Origin: DASTCC01 sp035711465
Lineage (GTDB): Bacteria > Acidobacteriota > Vicinamibacteria > Vicinamibacterales > SCN-69-37
Direction: 5' to 3'
NCBI GenBank assembly: GCA_035711465.1
Contig: DASTCC010000119.1
Span: forward strand, 1-12,561
DNA: 12,561 nt
Positions 5,476-12,561 of the stretch are shown in pieces; the first letter of the stretch is position 1, and the number at the start of each line of letters is the position of its first letter. The position numbers were made by a program, and so were the translations under genes. The notes under the pieces were generated by a model. It searched no databases, was not told where the DNA came from, and saw nothing but the letters and a program-made list of their open reading frames with translations.

Positions 5476-8196
5476 CTAGTCGGCCCGCAGCACCTTCGCC
5501 GGATCGACGCGCATCGCCGATCGCATCGGCACCCACGCGGCGACCACGACCACCGCGAGGACGCTGCCCGCCGCCAGCGCGTACGAGACGGCATCCGCCG
5601 GCGAGACGCCGAACAAGGTGGCACGGCCCACCGCAACCGCCGCGGCGGCGGCGAGCGAGCCGCCGAGGACGCCGGCGATCGAGAGGCGCGCTGCCTCGCC
5701 GAGGACGAGCGCGGCGACGTCGCCTCCCGTCGCGCCGAGCGCACGCCGCACGCCGACTTCGACGCGACGCCGCTCGACCACCGCGGCGAGAATGCTGTAG
5801 AGGCCCATCAGCGCCGTCGCCAGCGCCAGCGTCGAGAACAGGGCCAGGGTGACCGCGAAGAATCGCGGCTGCGCGTAGGTGCGGCCGACGCGCTGATCGA
5901 GCGCCATGACGTTGTAGACGGGTGCGTCCGGCTCCAGCTCGCGCACGACGCGGCGCACCAACGCGATCAGCTCGTTCGGCGACCCGGTGATCCGCACCGC
6001 GACGCCCGTCGCGTGGCCCGGACCGTACGCCACCTGCTCGCTCGACTGGGCCGCCGGAATGTAGAGCGTCGGATCGTCGGCGTTGGTCGCCGCGGCGCGC
6101 TGGATCGTCTTGATGACGCCGACGACGATGGGCCGATGCACGCCGCGCGGCACCCACTGGCCGATCGGCTCGACGCCCGGCATGAAGGTCCGGACGAAGG
6201 CCTCGTTGACGATTGCGACCGGCATCGCGCTTTTGACGTCCCCGGCGGAAAAGAAGCGTCCCGCGACCAGCGTCGCGCCGATTGTCTGCAGATAACTCGC
6301 GTCGACGTCCTCGAAATGCGTCGTCAGCCGCGGCTCGCTCTCGGCACGCGGCGGCGTCACGCCGGGGATGGTGATCCCGGAACGGATCGTGTCGCCGTGG
6401 AGCGGGAGTCCCGTCGAGGTGCCGGCCGAGACGACGCCCGGATGCGCGCGCAGTCGTGCGAGCAGTTCGTCATAGAGCCGCGTCAGCCGGCCGCGCGTGC
6501 CGTAGGCGATGGCTTCCGGCGTGCCGATTTGAAAAGTGATGACCTGTGTCGGGTCGTACCCGAGATCGATCTGCATCATCGCCAGCAGGCTGCGTCCGAC
6601 AATCGCCGCGCCGACGAGCAGCAGCGTCGCGACGCCGACCTGCACCGTGACCAGCCATCGTCGCATCCGCTCGGCGCCGCGACTCGCGCCGGCGACCATC
6701 GCGCCGCCGGCGAGGTGCGTGCGAAGCGCGCCGCCGACCAGCCGCCGCGCCGGCAGCAGACCGACAAAGAGCGCGGTCACGAACGCGGCGCCAACCGCGA
6801 AGATCAATGACGACAGATCGATGCGAATCGCACTCAGACGAGGCAGATCGTGCGGTGCGACCAGGGGGAGCAGACGAATGACGAGCGCCGCCATCAGCAG
6901 CGCACCGAATGCCGCCATCGCCCCGACGATCATCTGCTCCACGACGAGCGGCCGGATCAGGCGCCACCGGGTGGCGCCGAGCGCTTGCCGCATCGCCAGG
7001 TCGCGCCGCCGCGCCGCATGACGGCTGAGCAGGAACCCGGCGAGGTTGACGTTGGCGGCAATCAGCACGGCGACGGTGCCGACGACGATCAACGTCAGCG
7101 CCGGCCGCACCGGCTGGAGCAACTCGCCGGGCAGCGAGGTGACCGACACGCGCGGAACGACGCCGTCGTCGAGCGACAGCGACCCGCCCGCCGCGACGAT
7201 GGTCTCGGCCAGCCGCTGCCCTTCGCGCTCGGCATCGGCGGCGCTCGCACCGGCGCGCAGCAGACCGAGCGTCAGCGCCGCGAACCGTCCCATCTTCCGT
7301 GGCTCGAACGGCGATGGCCATCGGATTCGGTCCACCACCCACAGATCGGTCCTGAGATCCGGATACGCGAAGTCGCGAGGCAGGACGCCGACGATCTCGT
7401 GAGGCACGTTCTCGACGACGAACGTGCGTCCGACGACGGTGCGGGCGTCGATCTGCCGCTCGGTCAGCAGCCGCTCGCTGACGACGGCGACGCGCGCCGC
7501 ATCGGCGGCGCCATCTGCGGCCTGCAGAGTCCGGCCGAGGACGGGTGACACCGGCAGCACCTGAAAGAACGCCGCGCCGGCACTGCAGACGATCGCGCGC
7601 ACCGCCTCGCCGCCGATGACGACCGTGCGCGGCCCGGTCTGATAGGTCGCGATCGCTTCCAGCGAGCCGGGTTGCTCCAGCCAGGCGCCAATCAGCGTGC
7701 CGTTGAGCATCGCCGGCGGCGGCGACCCACCGATGGTGGCAATGCGCGCGGGCCCCGCCTGCCAGCGCTCCGGCGACGTGCTGAGCCTGACGACGCGATC
7801 GATCGTCGTGATCGGTAGCGGCTGCAACAGCACCGATCTGATGATCGAAAATACCGCCGTCGCGATGCCGAGGCTCACCGCCAGTGAGAGCAGCGCGATG
7901 GCCGTGAGCCCCGGGCTGCGCCGGATCGTGCGCACGGCCAGACGCAGATCGCCGCCGAGATCGGCAAAGACGCCCGTGTGTTCGGTTTCCAAAGCGACGC
8001 CACGCCGGAGCGGGTGGCTGCCCAGCACGAGCCGCATCGCCTGCGCCGCGTACCAGGCATGGGCCTTCCATCGGCCGCGCGCGGCGACGAGCTGCTGAAA
8101 GTCTTCCTCGAGATCTCCGATGATCTCGTCCTGTTCGCGGGCAGGCAGGCTGGCCTGCAGCAGCCTCGTCATCAGCCGCGACGGACGCGCGCTCAT
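5476..8196 (-). CDS. ADOP-family ABC transporter permease
   Basis: This 906-residue MacB/FtsX-like permease is of the acidobacterial duplicated orphan permease type. Residues 1-65 form the permease prefix domain (EIIGDLEEDFQQLVAARG, then WYAAQAMRLVLG). The first half has a membrane helix at about 97-120, an extracytoplasmic MacB-like domain and FtsX helices at about 365-480. Its coupling helix is RRRDLAMRQALGATRWRL (396-413). The second half repeats this plan: helix about 514-537, extracytoplasmic domain, FtsX helices about 780-890, coupling helix RRRVEVGVRRALGATGGDV (809-827), ending MRVDPAKVLRAD. The ATG at 8196 overlaps the PadR stop as ATGA and has AAGGGG 6 nt upstream, so the much longer open frame upstream is antisense to nothing real and is not coding. 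No ATPase gene is adjacent, as is usual for this family. The substrate is unknown. Confidence 0.92.
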   Translation of the reverse strand: MSARPSRLMTRLLQASLPAREQDEIIGDLEEDFQQLVAARGRWKAHAWYAAQAMRLVLGSHPLRRGVALETEHTGVFADLGGDLRLAVRTIRRSPGLTAIALLSLAVSLGIATAVFSIIRSVLLQPLPITTIDRVVRLSTSPERWQAGPARIATIGGSPPPAMLNGTLIGAWLEQPGSLEAIATYQTGPRTVVIGGEAVRAIVCSAGAAFFQVLPVSPVLGRTLQAADGAADAARVAVVSERLLTERQIDARTVVGRTFVVENVPHEIVGVLPRDFAYPDLRTDLWVVDRIRWPSPFEPRKMGRFAALTLGLLRAGASAADAEREGQRLAETIVAAGGSLSLDDGVVPRVSVTSLPGELLQPVRPALTLIVVGTVAVLIAANVNLAGFLLSRHAARRRDLAMRQALGATRWRLIRPLVVEQMIVGAMAAFGALLMAALVIRLLPLVAPHDLPRLSAIRIDLSSLIFAVGAAFVTALFVGLLPARRLVGGALRTHLAGGAMVAGASRGAERMRRWLVTVQVGVATLLLVGAAIVGRSLLAMMQIDLGYDPTQVITFQIGTPEAIAYGTRGRLTRLYDELLARLRAHPGVVSAGTSTGLPLHGDTIRSGITIPGVTPPRAESEPRLTTHFEDVDASYLQTIGATLVAGRFFSAGDVKSAMPVAIVNEAFVRTFMPGVEPIGQWVPRGVHRPIVVGVIKTIQRAAATNADDPTLYIPAAQSSEQVAYGPGHATGVAVRITGSPNELIALVRRVVRELEPDAPVYNVMALDQRVGRTYAQPRFFAVTLALFSTLALATALMGLYSILAAVVERRRVEVGVRRALGATGGDVAALVLGEAARLSIAGVLGGSLAAAAAVAVGRATLFGVSPADAVSYALAAGSVLAVVVVAAWVPMRSAMRVDPAKVLRAD

Positions 8197-9011
8197 CGCG
8201 TCCCCTTCTCTGACTCGGCGACCCGGCGATATCGCTGCGTGTACGAGCGCGGTGCGTTGGCGACCTCCGCAAGCGCGTGCACGATGCGGGTCCGCTCGAC
8301 GACCAGCCGTCCTTCGTCGTCGAGCGCGTAGCGATACTTCATCGTGCCGGTGACGGTGCCGTCCTCGCGCCCGATCGTGCCTTCGATGACGAGCGATCGC
8401 GCCGCGGCGTCCCAGCGACACCTCGTCCGCTCGACGACGATGCTGTAGCCGTTGGCGTTCTCGCGGCCGTCGCAGACGTGGGATTCCTTGATCGGCCCGT
8501 TCGACCACGAGCGCGTCAGCGCGAAGCGATCGCTGTCGTGCACGATGGTCAGCAGCGCGTTGGGCAGCGCCGCGGCGGTCTTGACGTCCACGGCATTGCG
8601 GTCGTCGAGATTCAGCCACGTGCCCGACAGCGTCGGCGGCGGCGACTGCGCGCGCACGCCGCCGACGCAGATCGCGGCGGCGAGCAGCAGCGAGCCGAGC
8701 ACGCGCGATCCGTCCCAGAGGCGGACGAAGTCACGCCGCGCCGCCTTGAGGGCGCGGACGGCGCGCGGCGTCAGCGCATAAAGGCGCTTCGCCCGTCCGC
8801 CGCGCTGCGGGGTCGGATCGCCGAGCAGGGACGAGACCAGGCCGCGGACTTCGAGGCGACGGAGGACGACGTAGACCGAGGCGCGCGAGATCGCGCGGCC
8901 GACCGTCCGGTTCAGCTCGTTGATGATCGGCACGGCGTGGATCGGCGGCTCGAGCCGGGACATCGCGAGGAGGACGAGATGTTCGAGCTCGCGGAGACCT
9001 TCGTGACGCAT
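8193..9011 (-). CDS. PadR-family regulator fused to a membrane segment and an extracytoplasmic lipocalin-like domain
   Basis: Counted from ATG 9011 the protein has 272 residues. Residues 1-98 are a PadR winged helix (LRELEHLVLLAMSRL; recognition region RASVYVVLRRLEVRGLV; wing PQRGGRAKRLYAL), of the kind that precedes ADOP genes. These usually end near the LWDG seen here at 98-101. Instead the frame continues into SRVLGSLLLAAAICVGGVRA, a hydrophobic stretch resembling a signal sequence or anchor, and then about 150 residues starting LSGTWLNLDDRN with a beta-rich, lipocalin-like pattern. C180 and C198 could form a disulfide outside the cell. Inferred topology: DNA-binding domain in the cytoplasm, sensor outside. 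Both alternative frames lack stops near the junction, so a simple sequencing indel does not explain the fusion. A TTG at 9041 would add 10 residues; the ATG better fits PadR starts. It overlaps the ADOP permease by ATGA. Confidence 0.85.
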   Translation of the reverse strand: MRHEGLRELEHLVLLAMSRLEPPIHAVPIINELNRTVGRAISRASVYVVLRRLEVRGLVSSLLGDPTPQRGGRAKRLYALTPRAVRALKAARRDFVRLWDGSRVLGSLLLAAAICVGGVRAQSPPPTLSGTWLNLDDRNAVDVKTAAALPNALLTIVHDSDRFALTRSWSNGPIKESHVCDGRENANGYSIVVERTRCRWDAAARSLVIEGTIGREDGTVTGTMKYRYALDDEGRLVVERTRIVHALAEVANAPRSYTQRYRRVAESEKGTR

Positions 9012-9018
9012 GGCGGCC

Positions 9019-9048
9019 AGCGTAGCGCTATTTAATTGCAAACGTCAA
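9019..9048 (-). promoter_or_regulatory. Candidate promoter of the PadR-ADOP operon
   Basis: On the minus strand TTGACG (9048-9043) and TACGCT (9024-9019) are 18 nt apart. The -10 box ends 7 nt before ATG 9011, with no Shine-Dalgarno sequence between, so the transcript may be leaderless. The spacer is AT-rich for this genome. Confidence 0.5.
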
Positions 9049-9052
9049 CAAT
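9035..9052. promoter_or_regulatory. 18-bp dyad, candidate operator
   Basis: ATTG-caa-ACGT-caa-CAAT has symmetric ATTG/CAAT arms and a self-complementary ACGT centre. It covers the predicted PadR -35 box and lies 14 bp from the divergent ankyrin -35 box, a suitable place for autoregulation by the PadR protein. Binding is inferred. Confidence 0.4.
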
Positions 9053-9066
9053 ATCAACCGGCGCCG

Positions 9067-9095
9067 TTGACAGGCCCGGCTCGGGTCGCTACCGT
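9067..9095 (+). promoter_or_regulatory. Strong candidate sigma-70 promoter of the ankyrin gene
   Basis: TTGACA (9067-9072), a 17-nt spacer and TACCGT (9090-9095) give a consensus -35 and a TAnnnT -10 box. Transcription would start near 9102, leaving a leader of about 130 nt before ATG 9231. Confidence 0.55.
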
Positions 9096-9101
9096 GACCT
9101 C

Positions 9102-9224
9102 AGGCGCGCAGGGCGCCTCCCGTCCGCGGGAAGGACCGAGTCCACCTGACGTACTGCCAGCGAAGATCGTTCGTGAGACACGAACCTCCTTCGTCCGAGC
9201 CAGCGGACCCGGGCACTCAGGAGG
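9102..9224 (+). promoter_or_regulatory. Structured 5' leader with possible Shine-Dalgarno sequestration
   Basis: Successive perfect stems are AGGCGC/GCGCCT (9102-9107, 9113-9118), TCCCG/CGGGA (9118-9122, 9127-9131), GTTCGTG/CACGAAC (9169-9175, 9179-9185) and GTCCG/CGGAC (9193-9197, 9204-9208). CCTCCT (9185-9190) is the exact complement of the ribosome binding site AGGAGG (9219-9224) and would enclose the last hairpin. Base 9185 is shared with the third stem, so the two pairings compete slightly. No known riboswitch class is recognised. Confidence 0.4.
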
Positions 9225-9230
9225 CTCGTC

Positions 9231-10529
9231 ATGCCTGCTCGTCGACTGCCCGTCCGTCCGAATCTCGATCAACTGAAACACCAAGCCAAGGACCTGCTGA
9301 AGGCGTACCGTCGCGGCGATGCTGACGCGCGTGCGGATGTCGCGGCCTTTCATCCCGACCGCGTCGCGCCCGAGTCGGCGAAGCTCGCCGACGCACAGCT
9401 GGTGCTGGCGCGCAGCTACGAAGCACCGAGCTGGATGCGCCTCGTGCAATGCTGCGAGCTGATCGACGCGATCTGGAACGACGACCCGGAAACCGTGCGC
9501 CGCCTCGTGACGGCCAATCGCAACCTGCTCACCGAGAATGCGGGCATCCGCAACAGCAACTGGGGACCGCCGCTGAGCTATGCGGCCAACCTCGGCCGCG
9601 ATCGGATCATCCGGCTGCTCTACGACCTCGGCGCACGCGATCTCCAGCAGGCGATCGGCCGCGCCATCCTGCAGAGCCGCATCGAGACCGCGGCGATGCT
9701 GCACGAGATGCTCGGCCGGCCCGAGCCGCCGCCCGATGCGTTCGGCGGCCCGGCGTACACGCTGAGCGTACCGGGCACGGAGTTCCTGTTTCGCATCGGC
9801 CTGCAGATGCGGCAGGGTGCGGGCATGCCCGTCGAAACCGTCATCGGTTCCGACAGTCGCCGGCCGGCCGATAAGCGGCGCATTCTCGAGATCTACGCCG
9901 AGCACGGCTATGTCTATCCGGATACGCCGATGATGGCTTTCCATCGCGGCCGTTTCGATCTGCTCGAGCGGCATCTGGCGGCCGATCCCGATCTCATCGT
10001 CCGCCGGTTTGCCATCGACGAGATCTTCCCACCCGAGGTCGGGTGTCGTCCGCAGCCTTATCAAGCGATGGGCACGCCCGTCGATGGCGGCACGCTGCTC
10101 CACCTCGCGGTGTACTGGGACGAGCTCGACATGGCCGAGTGGCTGCTCGACCATGGCGCCGATCCAAACGCGAGAGCGGCGGTCGATGCGGATGGATTCG
10201 GCGGCCATACGCCGCTCTTCAACGCGGTCGTGTCGCAGGAGGCCTTCTGGATCAACTACTCGCGCGGCGGCAGACCGCAACCCGGCGACACGAAGTTCGT
10301 CGAGCTGCTGCTGGCGCGTGGCGCCGATCCGAACGTGCGGGCCTCGATCCGCATGCGGCTCAGCGCTGGTCACGGCGATACGCGCATCCGCGAGTTCCGC
10401 GGCGTCACGCCGCTCGGGTGGGGACGGGCCTTCGCCAGAGAGCAGCTACCGAGCAGCAAGCATCGCGAAATTCTGTTCGTCAACGCCGAGGCGTTGAGTG
10501 TGATCGAGGCGCACGGCGCGAAGGAGTGA
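9231..10529 (+). CDS. Ankyrin-repeat protein with acidobacterial N-terminal helical domain
   Basis: This 432-residue protein is probably cytoplasmic, with no signal peptide or membrane segment. Residues 10-75 (NLDQLKHQAKDLLKAYRRGD, then KLADAQLVLARSY and SWMRLV) are the helical domain that commonly precedes ankyrin repeats in this phylum. Ankyrin-like repeats follow: degenerate ones near 82-135 (PLSYAANLGRDRIIRLLYDLGA) and 232-256, then clear ones at 287-315 (TLLHLAVYWDELDMAEWLLD, HGADPNAR) and 326-370 (TPLFNAV, then FVELLLARGADPNVR). They should mediate protein-protein contact; the partner is unknown. ATG 9231 has a full-consensus AGGAGG 6 nt upstream, which fixes the start. It is transcribed divergently from PadR and may share control with it. 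No enzymatic motif is seen. Confidence 0.88.
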   Translation: MPARRLPVRPNLDQLKHQAKDLLKAYRRGDADARADVAAFHPDRVAPESAKLADAQLVLARSYEAPSWMRLVQCCELIDAIWNDDPETVRRLVTANRNLLTENAGIRNSNWGPPLSYAANLGRDRIIRLLYDLGARDLQQAIGRAILQSRIETAAMLHEMLGRPEPPPDAFGGPAYTLSVPGTEFLFRIGLQMRQGAGMPVETVIGSDSRRPADKRRILEIYAEHGYVYPDTPMMAFHRGRFDLLERHLAADPDLIVRRFAIDEIFPPEVGCRPQPYQAMGTPVDGGTLLHLAVYWDELDMAEWLLDHGADPNARAAVDADGFGGHTPLFNAVVSQEAFWINYSRGGRPQPGDTKFVELLLARGADPNVRASIRMRLSAGHGDTRIREFRGVTPLGWGRAFAREQLPSSKHREILFVNAEALSVIEAHGAKE

Positions 10530-10540
10530 CAAAGCTTGTC
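10528..10540 (+). terminator. Short hairpin at the ankyrin stop codon
   Basis: GACAA-AGC-TTGTC is a 5-bp stem beginning inside the TGA stop. It has no T-run and is followed by a G-rich tract, so it is at most a weak terminator or 3'-end stabiliser. Confidence 0.2.
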
Positions 10541-10569
10541 GGTGCGGGCGGGTGCGGGCGGGTGCCGGG
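10541..10569 (+). repeat. 10-bp tandem repeat forming a G-quadruplex motif
   Basis: GGTGCGGGCG occurs twice in tandem (10541-10550, 10551-10560), followed by GGTGCCGGG. It contains five G3 tracts with loops C, TGC, C and TGCC, which satisfies the usual intramolecular G-quadruplex rule. It lies in the 72-bp gap between the ankyrin gene and the small membrane protein gene, just upstream of the latter's -10 box. Confidence 0.6.
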
Positions 10570-10587
10570 AAAGGGACGCACCGAGCG

Positions 10588-10593
10588 TATACT
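10588..10593 (+). promoter_or_regulatory. Candidate -10 box of the small membrane protein gene
   Basis: TATACT differs from TATAAT at one base and lies 8 nt before ATG 10602, so the transcript would begin at or next to the start codon. No -35 hexamer is visible at 16-18 nt; the G-rich tract ends 18 nt upstream. Confidence 0.4.
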
Positions 10594-10601
10594 TCCCGTT
10601 G

Positions 10602-10862
10602 ATGGCCACCCTCGCGGCAGTCCTGGCCGTCGCCGGGTTCGTCGCCGCCGGCGTGTATTTCCAGCACCGGCTCTCGGGCGGACGCATGTGGAGCCCGCTC
10701 TGGATGGCCTTCAGCTTCACGGCGGCCGCCACCGTGCTGCTGGTTCGCGTCGCGTTCTGGTCCGGAAGCGCCGAGCGCGGTGATCTCCTTCTGCTCGCGG
10801 TCTTCGTGGCGCTTGCGATCGGCGCGTGGGCGGTGGCTAGCCGGACGACGCTCCATCGCTGA
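10602..10862 (+). CDS. Small three-helix integral membrane protein (86 aa)
   Basis: The protein starting MATLAAVLAVAGFVAAGVYF has three hydrophobic helices at about 2-20, 31-52 and 61-79 joined by short Gly/Ser/Arg loops, and ends RTTLHR. A longer version from a TTG at 10536 would add 22 residues encoded by the G-rich repeat and lacks a ribosome binding site, so I prefer ATG 10602. This start also has no Shine-Dalgarno sequence but has TATACT 8 nt upstream. Its last 26 bp overlap the last 26 bp of the convergent kinase gene. I do not recognise the family and assign no function. Confidence 0.6.
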   Translation: MATLAAVLAVAGFVAAGVYFQHRLSGGRMWSPLWMAFSFTAAATVLLVRVAFWSGSAERGDLLLLAVFVALAIGAWAVASRTTLHR

Positions 10863-12561
10863 TTCCAAGCCCGCCCTGGCGCCGCGGGACCAACGCGGGA
10901 CTGCCGATCGCGAGGTAGCAGGCCCACGCGCCGACGCCCACGATCAGCGCCAGCACGAACCCGCCGCCCGGGAGGCCGTGCCAGGCGACCCAGGCGCGGA
11001 ACATCGGGTCGAGCGTCTGCGTGGCGATGACCGTCGTCACCGCGAGCAGCCCGTAGCGGAACACGGCGAACGTTGATACCACACCGAAGGTGCCAGTGAC
11101 GATGGGCGAGAACGCTTGTCCGTCCACGGCGCTTACGAGCCCAAGCAGGAGCCACGGGACCCACGCGGCCAGCGCAGCCGCGATCGTGTTCCGGAAGAGC
11201 AGCCGCATCAGCAACGCGAAGAAACAGACGAACACCGAAATGAAGACGGCGTTGGCCATCGTCGCCACCAGCGTCCCCAGTCCGCGCCGGGCGCTCAGCG
11301 CGTTGGCGAGGACGAGATCGGCATCCGTGGTCCGTCCGAACCACCACGCGGCGAGTGTCCAGACCACGGCCGCGATTCCGGCGAGCGCCAGTCCGATGAG
11401 CACGTCGCGACCGACCGCCGCATCACTGAAGCGACCGCCGATGACGCGACTCCAGGTGATCAGCGCCTCGGGCCAGCGCCGCCGCAGGTGCGGCTCGAGC
11501 GCGAGATACACCACGTAGGCGCTCACCGCCTGGACCAGCGCCGTGCCGAGGCCGAGGCGAAAGAGCTGCATCTCGCCGGCGCCGGCGACGTGATCGACTT
11601 TCAGCAGCCATTCGATCACCGACGCGATCAGGATGAACACGCCGAGGCGATAGGCGCCGCGTTTGTCGCCACGGCCGAGCCGGAGGTTCCACCACGCGAG
11701 GACGAGGCCGGCGATCGACAACGCGTACACGAATCCGCCGACGAACTGGCCGCGGCCGACCGCCGCATCCGGCGGCGGCACGCGGTCCCAGGGCGCCAGC
11801 GTACGAAATCCCACGAGATATCCGCGGTAGGCCGCTGCCTCCAGCCGGATCGGGATGTCCGGCCACTCGGCATACGCGCCCGTCCAGGCGCGCCGCTCGT
11901 CGGAGGCGGCGGGTGGTGTCCAGGTCGGCTCGGCGTCGTGGAACTCGCGCCGGTCGAGGCCGGCGGCGGCAAAGACCGCGTCCCAGTTCATCGCGGCGGC
12001 CGCCCGCGTGTCGAATTCGTCGGGCACCGCCTGGAACGACAGCAGGCGTCCGCGCGGATCGAGGACGATCGACCGCATGCCCCGGGCATCCCGCGGCGGG
12101 TTGTCGAACGACACCGGACCGACTCGCGGCGGACCACCGACGAGCGGGCGCATGTCGGCGACGAGTGGCACGGGACTCTCTCGAAACCAGAATTCGATCG
12201 CCGCGGGCCGATCGGCGAGCAGCCGTTGGCGGCGTCCGGCCGCCGCGCGGGTGCGATCGAACCTGAGATAGCCGACGTTGAAGCGAAGGCCCGACGCCGA
12301 GTCGCTCAGTCGATCGGCGTAACCCAGGGCGCCGAGGATCTCGCGGCTGCGGTGCACGAGGACGTCGATCGACAGATCGGATCGCAGGGTCGCCGAGATC
12401 GATTGGCGATCGTTGAGCCAGAGCGTCGCCACGAAGACGACCGCCACAGCGCCGAGGAGCGTCAACGCGGCCGGCGGCCGCATCACCGAGCGCGCGGCCG
12501 CGGCGGCGACCATCTCCGGCGATGGCGTCTCGCCGGCCGCGAGCGCGGCCTGCAGTGGATC
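10837..12561 (-). CDS. C-terminal membrane sensor region of an acidobacterial Ser/Thr protein kinase (5' partial)
   Basis: The frame is open to the right edge. The residues before Met 12513 read LAAGETPSPEM, the junction I associate with acidobacterial Ser/Thr kinases after the kinase domain, so the catalytic part should lie beyond the window. Numbering from that Met, a first helix spans 14-33. An extracytoplasmic region follows at 34-255, with motifs typical of the group: AIEFWFRESP, SFDNPP, then SIVLDPRGRLLSFQAVP and DWDAVFAAAGLD-like text, EPTWTPP, and IPIRLEAAAYRGYLVGF. About eight more helices follow between 256 and 536, with a charged tail. It is probably an inner-membrane receptor that links an external signal to phosphorylation. 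ATG 12513 lacks a Shine-Dalgarno sequence and is internal. The kinase assignment rests on this C-terminal part only. It overlaps the convergent small membrane gene by 26 bp. Confidence 0.75.
   Translation of the reverse strand, partial: DPLQAALAAGETPSPEMVAAAAARSVMRPPAALTLLGAVAVVFVATLWLNDRQSISATLRSDLSIDVLVHRSREILGALGYADRLSDSASGLRFNVGYLRFDRTRAAAGRRQRLLADRPAAIEFWFRESPVPLVADMRPLVGGPPRVGPVSFDNPPRDARGMRSIVLDPRGRLLSFQAVPDEFDTRAAAAMNWDAVFAAAGLDRREFHDAEPTWTPPAASDERRAWTGAYAEWPDIPIRLEAAAYRGYLVGFRTLAPWDRVPPPDAAVGRGQFVGGFVYALSIAGLVLAWWNLRLGRGDKRGAYRLGVFILIASVIEWLLKVDHVAGAGEMQLFRLGLGTALVQAVSAYVVYLALEPHLRRRWPEALITWSRVIGGRFSDAAVGRDVLIGLALAGIAAVVWTLAAWWFGRTTDADLVLANALSARRGLGTLVATMANAVFISVFVCFFALLMRLLFRNTIAAALAAWVPWLLLGLVSAVDGQAFSPIVTGTFGVVSTFAVFRYGLLAVTTVIATQTLDPMFRAWVAWHGLPGGGFVLALIVGVGAWACYLAIGSPALVPRRQGGLGISDGASSG

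Noticed and set aside
5392..6810. 472-codon plus-strand open frame opposite the ADOP permease
   Set aside because: The product is almost all Arg, Asp, Ala and His with no domain, and it lies opposite conserved FtsX-like sequence.
8197..8619. N-terminal extension of the ADOP permease frame
   Set aside because: These codons overlap the PadR fusion in another frame and give an Arg-rich sequence. ATG 8196 has a ribosome binding site and starts the known prefix domain.
8193..9011. PadR fusion as a sequencing frameshift
   Set aside because: Neither alternative frame has a stop near the junction and both halves read well in a single frame, so I treat the fusion as real pending read-level confirmation.
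9012..9041. TTG start at 9041 for the PadR protein
   Set aside because: It would place the start upstream of the predicted -10 box. ATG 9011 gives the usual PadR N-terminus.
9010..9276. Small plus-strand frame through the divergent region
   Set aside because: Low-complexity product, no ribosome binding site, and it overlaps the promoter, leader and start of the ankyrin gene.
9054..10373. 439-codon minus-strand open frame opposite the ankyrin gene
   Set aside because: No start signal, Arg-rich low-complexity composition, and it is opposed by a protein with ankyrin motifs and consensus AGGAGG.

Overview
The window is about 12.5 kb of GC-rich bacterial chromosome. Its gene content points to an acidobacterium, probably a Vicinamibacteria-like soil lineage. 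The clues are an ADOP-type duplicated permease preceded by its PadR regulator, an ankyrin protein with the N-terminal helical domain common in that phylum, and the C-terminal sensor half of an acidobacterial Ser/Thr kinase. This assignment is inferred from family knowledge; no rRNA or other marker gene is present. I see no mobile element, CRISPR array, tRNA or rRNA, and no gap between genes exceeds 300 bases.

Layout from left to right. (1) The 3' part of an exported outer-membrane barrel protein (+ strand) that carries an excisionase-like helix-turn-helix near its mature N-terminus. (2) Convergent to it, a secreted metal-dependent amidohydrolase (-). (3) A 62-residue, very polar protein (+) with its own Shine-Dalgarno sequence. 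(4) A tight three-gene minus-strand operon: PIG3-type quinone oxidoreductase, YbaK-type Cys-tRNA(Pro) deacylase, and a soluble sulfite-oxidase-like molybdopterin protein. (5) A two-gene minus-strand operon: a PadR regulator fused in frame to a membrane segment and an extracytoplasmic lipocalin-like domain, overlapping by ATGA with an ADOP permease. (6) Divergent from PadR, an ankyrin-repeat protein (+) with a strong predicted promoter and a long, structured leader. (7) A small three-helix membrane protein (+) whose 3' end overlaps the 3' end of (8), a partial Ser/Thr-kinase sensor region (-) that runs off the right edge.

The PadR-ADOP pair and the ankyrin gene share a 219-bp divergent regulatory region. 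It holds back-to-back promoter-like sequences, an 18-bp dyad over the PadR -35 box, and a series of leader hairpins in which CCTCCT can pair with the ankyrin AGGAGG. Three genes (amidohydrolase, PadR fusion, small membrane protein) have a TAnnnT box only 6-8 nt before their ATG and no Shine-Dalgarno sequence, which suggests leaderless mRNAs.

The least ordinary items are the PadR-TM-periplasmic fusion, the exported excisionase-like domain on a barrel protein, and the structured ankyrin leader. The rest looks like normal chromosomal content. I found no clear defence, biosynthetic or mobile system.
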